In this document: positions 38,503 to 45,744 of the stretch, in pieces
Position numbering within the stretch: position 1 is the first letter of the stretch
Layout of the letters: every line of letters begins with the position of its first letter
Source of the DNA: Planctomonas deserti
GTDB taxonomy: Bacteria; Actinomycetota; Actinomycetes; Actinomycetales; Microbacteriaceae
Direction: 5' to 3'
Length of the DNA: 64,000 nt
Assembly (NCBI RefSeq): GCF_003067705.1
Contig: NZ_QANL01000002.1
Location: 868,001 to 932,000, forward strand
Notes under the pieces: model-generated
The model's input: only the letters and a program-made list of their open reading frames with translations
What the model was told of the DNA's origin: nothing
Databases searched by the model: none
Translations under genes and position numbers: made by a program

Positions 38503-40551
38503 TTAGAAAGATCCTCCGTCTCCGCCGCCACCGAAACCGCCGCCGAAGCCGCCTCCGCCGGACCAGCCGCCTCCGCCGCCACCGCCGCCCAGGAAGCCGC
38601 CGCCACCGCCGCCGCCGAACATGCCGCCGCCGTGGTGGCCGCCGCCCAGCATGCCGCCCAGGATGCCGCCGATGATGGCCCCGGAGAACGCGTCGCCGCC
38701 GCCCCGGCCGCCGTAGCCGCCGACGCCGAGGCCGCCGCCACCGAAGCCACCGCCTCCACGTGTGGTGTAGTCGTCCACGTCCTCCTGCGCCTCGCGGATC
38801 GCGTTGGATGCGAGGGAGGCGGAGCGCTGGGCCGAGGCGAGGGCGGTGATCGGGTCGTTGCGGCTGCGGGCGTGCGCGTCGTCGAGCAGGCGGGCGGCCT
38901 CGGCGAGCTGCTGCCGCGGGTGCGGTCCGACCGCGCCGCGCCGGGTGGAGATGAAGTCGTCCGCCGCGGAGACCTGGGCCTCGGCGACCTGCAGCGCGCG
39001 GCCCAGGGAGGCCGCCGCTCGCATGGCCTGCTCGCGCTGCTCGCGGACGCCCGCGAGAGCCTCGTCGAGTCGGGCCTCGGCGTCCTGGAGCCGGCGTACG
39101 GTGGCGATCGGGTCGGTGCGCGCTCCGCGCGCGGCGCGGGCGTCGGCGATGGCCCGGTCGGCGGACTGGATGAGGCCGGTGAGGTGCGGCATCCGACGGG
39201 TCAGCTGGCGGGCCTCGGCGATGTCGGACTCGACGTCGCCGATCTCCGCCTCGATCTGACGGGACGCCGTCGCGAGGTCGCGGTCCACCTTGTCGACCGC
39301 CTCGAGCAGCTGCCTGGCCTGGCCGAGGCTCTGCTGGGCGGCGCGGACGGGGATCGCGACGCCGGTGCGGCCCTCGCGGAGCCCGCCGGCCGCCTCCTGG
39401 GCGCTCTGGGTGGCGAACTCCAGGAGCTTCCGCGCCTGGTCGACGTTGCCGTTGAGGGTCGCCATGGTCTCGCCCTCGTAGCGGCTCGCGAGCGAGGCGA
39501 TCTTGCGGTCGGCCTCGTCGAGGCGCCGGCTGATCGCCTCGGCCTCCGTCGCCACGCCGCCGATGGTCGCGGGCGCGTTCTTCTCGAGCGCGCGCAGGTC
39601 GTCGAACGCCTTCGTCTGGGCGTCGAGCTCGGCGTTGGCGGACTCGGAGAGCTCGATGATGCGAGAGGTCCACTCGCGGCGCTCCTCGTCGGTGTCCGGG
39701 AACGCGTCCTCGAGCTTCTGCTTGAGCGTGAACGCCTCGCGGGCCTTCCCGGAGGCGCTGGCGAGGGCCTCGGCGAACGGCTTCGTCGCCTCCGCGCCGA
39801 ACTCCGCCTCGGCGAAGCCGAGCTCCTGCTGGCTGGTCTTCAGGGCGTCGTCGAGCTGGACGAGCATGCTGCCCGCGCGCTGGTCGAGCTCCTTCTGCTC
39901 GCGCTGGGCCGCCTCGACCTGCTTCGCCCCCGCGCGGCGCTTGCGCACGGCCGAGGCGATGCCGATGCCGACGGCCACGAGCACCACGAGCACGAAGAGG
40001 CCGAGGATGGCGAAGAACCCGCCGAGCCCGCCGCCCGTGCCGGAGGCCGGCTGCTCGCCGCCGCCGGCGCCGAGGTTGCCGTCGACGGCGGCCTGGATGC
40101 CGTTGGCCGCCCCGATCGCCGCGCCCGCCCAGTCGTCCTGGGCGAGGCTCGGCACGATGTACTCGCGGCTGATGTCGTCGCCCTGCCCCGCGAGGTCGGA
40201 GGACGGCGAGATGCCGAGGTTGTACACCCGCTCCTCGACGGCGACGGCGAGGAGGTAGTTGTCGTCGCCGAACTGGTTGAGCTGACCGGTCGCGCTCGTC
40301 CAGGCGGCACGGTCGGACGGGCTCTCGAAGGAGTCGACGAAGGCGACGTAGAGCGTGCGGCCGGTGGTCGACTCGAGCTCGTCGATCGCGTCCTGCACTG
40401 AGGACTCCGCCGCGCTGTCGAGCACGTCCGCGGTGTCGAGGAGGTTGGAGCCGCCGAAGTCGACGGGCGGCTCGGCGTACGCGGGGGACGCGGAGGACAG
40501 GCCGACGAACCCCAGCACCAGAAGAAGGGCCACCATCAGCCTCGATCGCAC
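38503..40551 (-). CDS. TPM-domain (YgcG-like) membrane protein with Gly-rich tail, 682 aa
   Basis: GTG 40551 has GAGGAG 7 nt upstream and gives a clean signal peptide (cleavage after SPAYA, about residue 26). Residues about 40-150 are a TPM domain (VQDAIDELESTTGRTLYVAFVDSF, then LLAVAVEERVYNLGISPSSDL). A membrane helix at about 175-200 (ILGLFVLVVLVAVGIGIA) is followed by a long Ala/Glu/Arg coiled coil (about 205-590) and a tail of roughly 80 residues that is mostly Gly with Phe, Trp and Ser. TPM proteins are linked to photosystem repair in plants and envelope function in bacteria. Its position beside pspA suggests a joint envelope-stress role. Confidence 0.9.
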   Translation of the reverse strand: MRSRLMVALLLVLGFVGLSSASPAYAEPPVDFGGSNLLDTADVLDSAAESSVQDAIDELESTTGRTLYVAFVDSFESPSDRAAWTSATGQLNQFGDDNYLLAVAVEERVYNLGISPSSDLAGQGDDISREYIVPSLAQDDWAGAAIGAANGIQAAVDGNLGAGGGEQPASGTGGGLGGFFAILGLFVLVVLVAVGIGIASAVRKRRAGAKQVEAAQREQKELDQRAGSMLVQLDDALKTSQQELGFAEAEFGAEATKPFAEALASASGKAREAFTLKQKLEDAFPDTDEERREWTSRIIELSESANAELDAQTKAFDDLRALEKNAPATIGGVATEAEAISRRLDEADRKIASLASRYEGETMATLNGNVDQARKLLEFATQSAQEAAGGLREGRTGVAIPVRAAQQSLGQARQLLEAVDKVDRDLATASRQIEAEIGDVESDIAEARQLTRRMPHLTGLIQSADRAIADARAARGARTDPIATVRRLQDAEARLDEALAGVREQREQAMRAAASLGRALQVAEAQVSAADDFISTRRGAVGPHPRQQLAEAARLLDDAHARSRNDPITALASAQRSASLASNAIREAQEDVDDYTTRGGGGFGGGGLGVGGYGGRGGGDAFSGAIIGGILGGMLGGGHHGGGMFGGGGGGGFLGGGGGGGGWSGGGGFGGGFGGGGDGGSF

Positions 40552-40627
40552 TACGAATCTCCTCACGGCGTGTCGGACGTTCGAGGCAAGGCTATCGGGA
40601 CGGCTGTCGCGCTGTCCGAGTGTCCGC

Positions 40628-41290
40628 TCAGGGCACCTCCGCGAACGCCCGGACGGGGAAGGTGCCGAACGCCTCGACCTTCGGCGGCACTGCGGTGAAG
40701 AGCGCGCCGCTCTCCGGCAGCCGGTCGAGCGCGGTGAGGTGCTCGACGACGTGGATGCCGGCGTCGAGCAGGAGGGAGTGCGCGGGGCGAGAGCCGCCGC
40801 TCTGGGTGTCGTCGATGTTGAGCGAGTCGATGCCGACGAGCAGCACGCCCGCCTCGACGAGGTGGCGTGCGCCCTCCTCGGTGAGGTACGGCGCGTCGAC
40901 GCCGTACTCCGGGCGGCCGAAGTGCCTGTCCCATCCCGTGTGCAGCAGCACGGCGGCGCCACCGAGCTCGCGCCCGGCCAGGTCGCCCGGCCGGATCCCG
41001 CGCTCGGCCGAGCCCTCGAGGGAGAAGACCTCGGCGGGCAGGCGCACGAGGGTCTCGAGCTCGAGCGACGCGAGGTCTCCGCCCTCCTCGTACCGGTGGT
41101 ACGGGCTGTCGAGGTAGGTGCCGGTGTTGCCGATCATGGTGAGCACGTCGATCGCGAACTCGGTGCCCGGGTCGTACACGCTGCGCGACTCCTCGCGCGT
41201 CAGGTGCGGGGTGATGGTGGGCACGGGCAGGCCGGGGTAGGTCACCATTCCGGCGCGGATGCTGTGGCTCAGGTCGACGAGTCGGGGCAC
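40628..41290 (-). CDS. Cyclase-family protein (kynurenine-formamidase fold), altered metal motif, 220 aa
   Basis: MPRLVDLSHSIRAGMVTYPG is the start typical of the cyclase family (PF04199). The signature normally reads HxGTHxDxPxH; here it is GNTGTYLDSPYHR, so two His ligands are replaced by Asn and Tyr while Asp and the last His remain. VLLHTGWDRHFG and VGIDSLNIDD are family blocks. The replacement suggests different metal use or no metal, as in a recognised subfamily with GNTGTY; kynurenine formamidase activity should not be assumed. Gene stands alone; start by homology to the family N-terminus. Confidence 0.85.
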   Translation of the reverse strand: MPRLVDLSHSIRAGMVTYPGLPVPTITPHLTREESRSVYDPGTEFAIDVLTMIGNTGTYLDSPYHRYEEGGDLASLELETLVRLPAEVFSLEGSAERGIRPGDLAGRELGGAAVLLHTGWDRHFGRPEYGVDAPYLTEEGARHLVEAGVLLVGIDSLNIDDTQSGGSRPAHSLLLDAGIHVVEHLTALDRLPESGALFTAVPPKVEAFGTFPVRAFAEVP

Positions 41291-41324
41291 CTGCCCAGTA
41301 TGGCCGCACCCCGGCCGGCCGTCG

Positions 41325-42185
41325 CTACTGCAGTTCGATATCCGCGAGCGGTCCGCTCACCACGTCGGGCGACGGCAGCGACGCGGCCGACGGACCCTCC
41401 GGGGTCAGGTAGAAGATCGCGGAGAGCTGGTACACGCCCGGCTCCAGCGGCGGGAGGTCCTCGCGGAACGACTCCGCCGAGTCGTCCTCGATCCCGCAGC
41501 GCACCGGCAGGATGCTCGCGGGCAGGTCGACGGACGCGCCCGGTTCGAGGTCGATGAGCTGGGCCATCATGATCTGCGGCCCGTTGGTGTGCCACACCGT
41601 GATGCCGGCCTCGGACACCGTCATCGCCGGGCTCGCGCCCGTGTAGCCGGTCACCCGCTCCGTGCCGGTGTTGGTGACCGTCACCGTGCCCGTGATGTAC
41701 TCCGTGCCGACGGGCGCCGTCGCGGGGAAGCGCGGCGTCGCGACCAGCCCGGTCTGCGCGGGCGCGACCTCCGCCAGGGGGCCGCCGCAGAAGTTCACCT
41801 TCTCGGCGGGGGCCAGGGAGATCCCGCCCCCGGCGGCGCCCGAGTCGGACACCGCCCCGGGCGCCGGGAGGGGGCCCGACTCGGCGCCGCCACCGCCGCC
41901 GGCCTGACCCTCGACCGGGCCGGCGGGGGAGTCGGCGGTGGAGTCCCCGCTCGGGCCGCTGGACAGCGTGGTGACCTCGCCGACGCCGCCCAGGGCGTTC
42001 GCCCCGGCGAACCCGATGCCCGCGATGGCCAGCGCGCCCGCGCCGCCGGTGGCCAGTCGCCGCGGGAGACGGCGCCGGCGAGCCCGCCGGAGGACGGCGT
42101 CGACGTCGAGCACGCCCGTGGGCGCGTTCGCGGCCGTGTCGCTGAGGAGGGAGCGCGTTGCCGCGCCCTCGCGGGGGTCAGACAT
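41325..42185 (-). CDS. Single-pass membrane protein, candidate anti-sigma partner of the ECF factor, 286 aa
   Basis: A cytoplasmic N-terminus of about 43 residues ([21 protein letters not shown]) is followed by one membrane helix (about 44-67, GAGALAIAGIGFAGANAL), a Gly/Ser/Pro linker, and an extracellular domain with two Cys (NFCGG, PVRCGIE) that could form a disulfide. No zinc-binding HxxxCxxC anti-sigma motif is present. The start overlaps the ECF sigma gene by 8 nt (AGGAG upstream), the usual anti-sigma position. The role is inferred from gene order and topology only. Confidence 0.7.
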   Translation of the reverse strand: MSDPREGAATRSLLSDTAANAPTGVLDVDAVLRRARRRRLPRRLATGGAGALAIAGIGFAGANALGGVGEVTTLSSGPSGDSTADSPAGPVEGQAGGGGGAESGPLPAPGAVSDSGAAGGGISLAPAEKVNFCGGPLAEVAPAQTGLVATPRFPATAPVGTEYITGTVTVTNTGTERVTGYTGASPAMTVSEAGITVWHTNGPQIMMAQLIDLEPGASVDLPASILPVRCGIEDDSAESFREDLPPLEPGVYQLSAIFYLTPEGPSAASLPSPDVVSGPLADIELQ

Positions 42186-42762
42186 GGTGGGCTCCTGATT
42201 CTCGGGCGGGTCGTGCGGGGGACTTTGCGGGGGACGATGCGGGCGCCGGCTCGGGTTCGGGCTCCGGGTCGGCGAGTGAGGCATGCAGCTTGCCGAGCGC
42301 GTCGCTCAGGTAGCGCTTGACCGCGCCGGGGCTGATGCCCAGGGTGGCGGCGATGTCGTCGACCTTGAGGTCGTCGTAGAAGCGCAGGACGACGCAGGCG
42401 CGCTCCCGCGGCGACAGTGCCGCGAGCTCGCCGTGCAGGTCGAGCCTCCGTTCGACGTCCGGCGTGGCCGGGTGGGTGGCCTCGGGCTGGGCGGCGAGGT
42501 GGGCGACCGACCGCCATCGCGTTGCGCGGCGCCCGCGGTCGAGGTAGCCGTTGAGGATGGCGCGCCGGACGTACGCCTCGGCACTCGAAACGGAGAAGCC
42601 GTTCCGCAGGCGCCCGAACGTCTTCACGAGCGCGTCCTGCACGAGGTCGCGGGCGTCATCCGGGTCACCGCAGACGAGATAGGCGTACCGGGTGAGCTCG
42701 TCGCCGCGCCGCTCCACGAGCTCGCGCACGATCCTCTCCCACCGGACTGTCGATGTGCTCAC
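42178..42762 (-). CDS. ECF-type RNA polymerase sigma factor (SigE-like), 194 aa
   Basis: Region 2 is ELTRYAYLVCGDPDDARDLVQDALVKTFGRL followed by AEAYVRRAILNGYLDRGRR; region 4 is LAALSPRERACVVLRFYDDLKVDDIAATLGISPGAVKRYLSDALGKL. There are no N- or C-terminal accessory domains apart from a Pro/Glu/Ala-rich tail of about 30 residues. It belongs to the SigE-type ECF factors of actinobacteria. GTG 42762 has GGGAG upstream at 9 nt. It is translationally linked to the membrane protein at 41325, the likely anti-sigma. Confidence 0.93.
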   Translation of the reverse strand: MSTSTVRWERIVRELVERRGDELTRYAYLVCGDPDDARDLVQDALVKTFGRLRNGFSVSSAEAYVRRAILNGYLDRGRRATRWRSVAHLAAQPEATHPATPDVERRLDLHGELAALSPRERACVVLRFYDDLKVDDIAATLGISPGAVKRYLSDALGKLHASLADPEPEPEPAPASSPAKSPARPARESGAHHV

Positions 42763-42904
42763 GCGGCAGCGCTCCCATCTAAAGGCGTTCTCGGGTCGGG
42801 CGTCACGGCGACGCTTTTTCCCTTCACCTGTACAAACGCACACCCCGACCGGAACGTTGGGGTGCCCGCGGCAGCAGGCTAACTCAGTCGCTTCCGCGCG
42901 TCCC

Positions 42905-42910
42905 TACACT
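42905..42910 (+). promoter_or_regulatory. -10 box of leader ORF / acetamidase gene
   Basis: TACACT followed by 7 nt and ATG 42918 of the 20-codon leader. Confidence 0.5.
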
Positions 42911-42917
42911 GAGCCCC

Positions 42918-42980
42918 ATGAGCCTTGCCCGGACCGCGGAGCGGTCGTCACTGCCCGGTCGACCGGCGAACGCACCGTGA
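42918..42980 (+). CDS. Candidate leaderless 20-codon leader ORF overlapping the acetamidase gene
   Basis: ATG 42918 is 7 nt after TACACT and has no ribosome binding site. The frame encodes MSLARTAERSSLPGRPANAP and stops at TGA 42978-42980, overlapping GTG 42977 as GTGA. Length, spacing and junction are identical to those of the leader at 3463. The peptides share no sequence similarity, so the arrangement rather than the product may matter (loading ribosomes on a leaderless mRNA). Confidence 0.4.
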   Translation: MSLARTAERSSLPGRPANAP

Positions 42981-43909
42981 CGGTGCATCATCTCGAGGCG
43001 ACGCGGGAGACGACGGCCGACGTGTTCGATCCCCGGCATCCGCCCGTGCTCACGGTTGATCCGGGGGACACGATCGTCGTCGACTCGCTCGACGCGTCCG
43101 GGCATCTCGCGCGGCAGACCACGCCGGGCGAGGTGCGGCCGAAGCTGTTCGCCGATCCGCGCGGGCACGCCCTCACCGGACCGATCGCGGTGCGGGGCGC
43201 TCGCCGCGGCGACATGCTCGCGCTGCGTCTCGTGGACCTGCGGGTCGGCGAGTGGGGCTGGACCGTCGCGGGGGCTGCGGAGACGCCCATCACCCGGCGG
43301 CTGGGGCTGGGTGCGGGCGCGCCCTCGTGGCTGCTCTGGGAGCTGGACGCCGAGCGCGGCGTCGCGACGGAGAGCCGCGGCTTCTCCCGCTCGATCGCGC
43401 CCTTCCTCGGCGTGATGGGCGTCGCGCCGTCGGCGCCGGGGGAGCACTCGACCATCCCGCCGCGCCCGGAGAGCGGCGGCAACATCGACTGCCGCGAGCT
43501 CGTGGCGGGGTCGACCCTCTTCCTGCCGGTGTCCGTGCCGGGCGCGCTGCTGTACCTCGGCGATGGGCACGCGGCGCAGGGCGACGGCGAGGTCGGCGGC
43601 ACGGCGATCGAGTGCCCCATGCGCACGGAGGCCGTCGTCGACATCGCGCGGGACCGGCCGCTTCGCACGATCCACGCCGAGACGCCGACCGGGCGCATCA
43701 CCTTCGGGTTCTCCGCGGACCTGGACGAGGCGATGGGCGACGCCCTCGACGCGATGGTGGAGTGGATGTGCGTGCTGCTCGACGTGCCGAAGCCGACGGC
43801 GCTCGCGCTGGCGAGCACGGTGGTCGATCTGCGGGTGACGCAGGTCGCGAACCGCACGTGGGGCGTGCACGCCGTGCTGCCCGACGGCGTGCTAACCGGC
43901 GCGGTGTGA
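42977..43909 (+). CDS. Acetamidase/formamidase (FmdA/AmdA) family protein, 310 aa
   Basis: FmdA_AmdA fold: VLTVDPGDTIVVDSLDASG, LTGPIAVRGARRGDMLALRLVDLRVGEWGWT, IAPFLGVMGVAPSAPGEHSTIPPRPESGGNIDCRELVAGSTLFLPVSVPGALLYLGDGHAAQGDGEVGGTAIE. The GGNIDCRE and GDGHAAQGDGE blocks are the family's metal and active-site signatures. It would hydrolyse short amides to ammonia and acid; the substrate is unknown. The start is GTG 42977 because it coincides with the GTGA overlap with the leader ORF; the upstream open frame reads through the leader region without family similarity. Confidence 0.88.
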   Translation: MTVHHLEATRETTADVFDPRHPPVLTVDPGDTIVVDSLDASGHLARQTTPGEVRPKLFADPRGHALTGPIAVRGARRGDMLALRLVDLRVGEWGWTVAGAAETPITRRLGLGAGAPSWLLWELDAERGVATESRGFSRSIAPFLGVMGVAPSAPGEHSTIPPRPESGGNIDCRELVAGSTLFLPVSVPGALLYLGDGHAAQGDGEVGGTAIECPMRTEAVVDIARDRPLRTIHAETPTGRITFGFSADLDEAMGDALDAMVEWMCVLLDVPKPTALALASTVVDLRVTQVANRTWGVHAVLPDGVLTGAV

Positions 43910-43971
43910 GCCGGGGTCTGACCGGGGAGGTTTGACCGGCGCCGTCCCCCGCCCCGGCTTCCGCTGAGGGA

Positions 43972-44913
43972 TCAGAGCCGGGCGGTCGGCGCCCGCACGA
44001 GCGCGTACGCGCCGTAGGCGATCAGGCCGACCCCGACGACGTGCAGCAGCACGCCGCCGAAGGGGAGTGCGACGAGCGCCCGCAGCGCGCCGTCCATGCC
44101 GGTCGCCTGCGATGCGTCGGCGGTGACCGCCGCGATGCCGAGGAGCACTCCGACGATCCCGAGCGCGATCCCTTTGGCGACGTGCCCGAGCACGCCGACC
44201 GCGACGGTGAGCTTTCCGGGCAGGCCCTCCGGCACATGGATGTCCCGGCGGAAGTCGGCCGTGACCCCTCGGTAGGCGAACGTGATGCCGACCGCCAGGA
44301 CGAGAAGGCCCGCGGCCACCAGGGCGACCGCGCCGCCCGGCGTGCGGATGGCCCCGACGCTCAGGGCGTGGATGGTGCGCGCGGCGGAGGAGTGGCCGCC
44401 GAGGGCGAAGATGAGGGCGGACCCGGCGACGACGAGGAAGACGAGGGCTTTCGAGCCCTCCATCACGCGGCGGACGATGGCGCGCCGCCTGTCGTCCTCG
44501 CGCACGAGGATCGCCTGCGTCACCTGCCAGGTGCCGAGCGCGGCCAGCCCGATGACGACCGCCCAGAGCAGCGCGTAGCCGAGGGGTGTGGCCGTGAGCG
44601 AGGCGAGCGCGCCCGTCTCGTCCGCGCGCCCGGCGGCGCCCGAGGAGCCCGGCCCGGGGCGTGAGGTGGCCGCGTTCGATCCGCCGCCGCTCGCGGACGC
44701 CGCGCCGGATTCCTCGGCAGCGAGGGCGACGCTGATCGCGATCACGCCGACGATGACGTGCAGCACGCCGCTGACCGCGAAGCCCAGCCGCGCGAGGACG
44801 GCGAAGACGCTGCTGCGCTGCGCCTTGCGCGCGAGACGCCTGCCCGGGGACACGGTCGCGCCGCCCGCGCGGATCCCGCTCGCACTCACCGCGGCGGACG
44901 CGCGGCGCCACAC
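43972..44913 (-). CDS. DUF1206 membrane protein, 313 aa
   Basis: Three repeats of a two-helix unit: FAVSGVLHVIVGVIAISVA, LRVVEGSKALVFLVVAGSALIFALG-type and FPGKLTVAVGVLGHVAKGIALGIVGVLLG, typical of DUF1206 proteins of actinobacteria. A polar Ser/Gly-rich insert (ASASGGGSNAATSRPGPGS) lies between the first two. The function is unknown. The start is uncertain: GTG 44913 is the longest, GTG 44889 is equally plausible and neither has a clear Shine-Dalgarno. It is convergent with the acetamidase gene. Confidence 0.82.
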   Translation of the reverse strand: MWRRASAAVSASGIRAGGATVSPGRRLARKAQRSSVFAVLARLGFAVSGVLHVIVGVIAISVALAAEESGAASASGGGSNAATSRPGPGSSGAAGRADETGALASLTATPLGYALLWAVVIGLAALGTWQVTQAILVREDDRRRAIVRRVMEGSKALVFLVVAGSALIFALGGHSSAARTIHALSVGAIRTPGGAVALVAAGLLVLAVGITFAYRGVTADFRRDIHVPEGLPGKLTVAVGVLGHVAKGIALGIVGVLLGIAAVTADASQATGMDGALRALVALPFGGVLLHVVGVGLIAYGAYALVRAPTARL

Positions 44914-44938
44914 GGCGTCGCGGTGGCCCGGGTGGCGG

Positions 44939-45301
44939 TCACAGCGGGTTGCTGCCGGCGGAGGGGAAGTCGAGGTCGTCGAGGCTCTGGACCGGCTGGT
45001 CGTCGTGTTCGGTCAGGACAGCTGTGCTGGGGCCGAGCTCTTCGATGCGCTGCCTGAGGGTTGTGACGAGCTCCTCGTCCACGATGTCCGCGGACTCGGT
45101 CAGCTCGGGCACCATGATGAGTTGGCTGGCCGGGCCGAGGAGGAGCGTCGCCATGCCCACGCTCCTGTCGCCCAGGAGCACCGGGATCTCCACCGTTCCG
45201 GCGGTGTTCACTTTCGCCAGCGCTTCCGAGTAATCGACCACAAGGGACGCGATGGCGTCGCCGGTCACCACAGATTCGCCGGCATAGCGGATACGTCTCA
45301 T
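44939..45301 (-). CDS. Hypothetical protein, 120 aa
   Basis: MRRIRYAGESVVTGDAIASL begins a small soluble protein with VEIPVLLGDRSVGMATLLLGPASQLIMVPE and an acidic C-terminus (DDQPVQSLDDLDFPSAG). The middle strand pattern LLLGPASQLI suggests a compact alpha/beta fold. I do not recognise a named family. ATG 45301 follows a TAGGGA hexamer on the minus strand by 6 nt, so a leaderless start is possible. It precedes the DUF1206 gene by 25 nt in the same direction. Confidence 0.72.
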   Translation of the reverse strand: MRRIRYAGESVVTGDAIASLVVDYSEALAKVNTAGTVEIPVLLGDRSVGMATLLLGPASQLIMVPELTESADIVDEELVTTLRQRIEELGPSTAVLTEHDDQPVQSLDDLDFPSAGSNPL

Positions 45302-45473
45302 GCTTCATCCCTAGTCGCGCACAGAACCGATAACAACCCGGGCCCTCCCTCCGGCGGGCTCAGGAACCGCGGGTGCCGCCAGTCGGCCTTGGTTGTTCCC
45401 GAGGGCTTCGCGAGCAGCGAGGGCATGCGGATGGTGCGGCCGCCGAGTCCGAGGTGCGTTCCGCATACGGTCG

Positions 45474-45525
45474 CTGAGCTTGTCGAAGCGCCGTGAGGTG
45501 CGTCGCGTCCCTTCGACGGGCTCAG
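45474..45525. repeat. Intergenic hairpin repeat, unit 1 (contains 24-mer copy 1)
   Basis: CTGAGCTTGTCGAAG (45474-45488) and CTTCGACGGGCTCAG (45511-45525) form a 15-bp inverted repeat with few mismatches. The right arm is part of a 24-mer that starts GTCCCTTCGAC and ends GCTCAGGGACC at 45507-45530. Confidence 0.8.
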
Positions 45526-45651
45526 GGACCGGGTGCTTCCGCGTGTCTGCGCTGGTTGTCCCGCAGAGCTTCGCGAGCAGCGACGGATTGCGGATGGCCG
45601 GGTCGTCCATGCAGGGCCCGTCACCGACACGATCGCTGGTCCGTACGGTCG

Positions 45652-45703
45652 CTGAGCCTGTCGAAGCGACGTGAGGTGGGTCGTGTCCCTTCGACGGGCT
45701 CAG
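45652..45703. repeat. Intergenic hairpin repeat, unit 2 (contains 24-mer copy 2)
   Basis: Same structure: CTGAGCCTGTCGAAG (45652-45666) with CTTCGACGGGCTCAG (45689-45703), 24-mer at 45685-45708. Units 1 and 2 sit in a diverged tandem duplication of about 180 bp (45350-45530 and 45530-45708) that also repeats a TTCGCGAGCAGCGA stretch. Together they fill the 443-bp space between the 120-aa gene and the HNH gene. Open frames here are translated repeats, not genes. Confidence 0.8.
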
Positions 45704-45744
45704 GGACCGTGAGGAACAGGCGTCGGGTAGCAAGGGGAGCATGA

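Noticed and set aside
45311-45742. Open frames in the repeat-rich gap before the HNH gene
   Set aside because: They encode translated copies of the intergenic repeat (VPEPVEG-like strings) and have no start signal.
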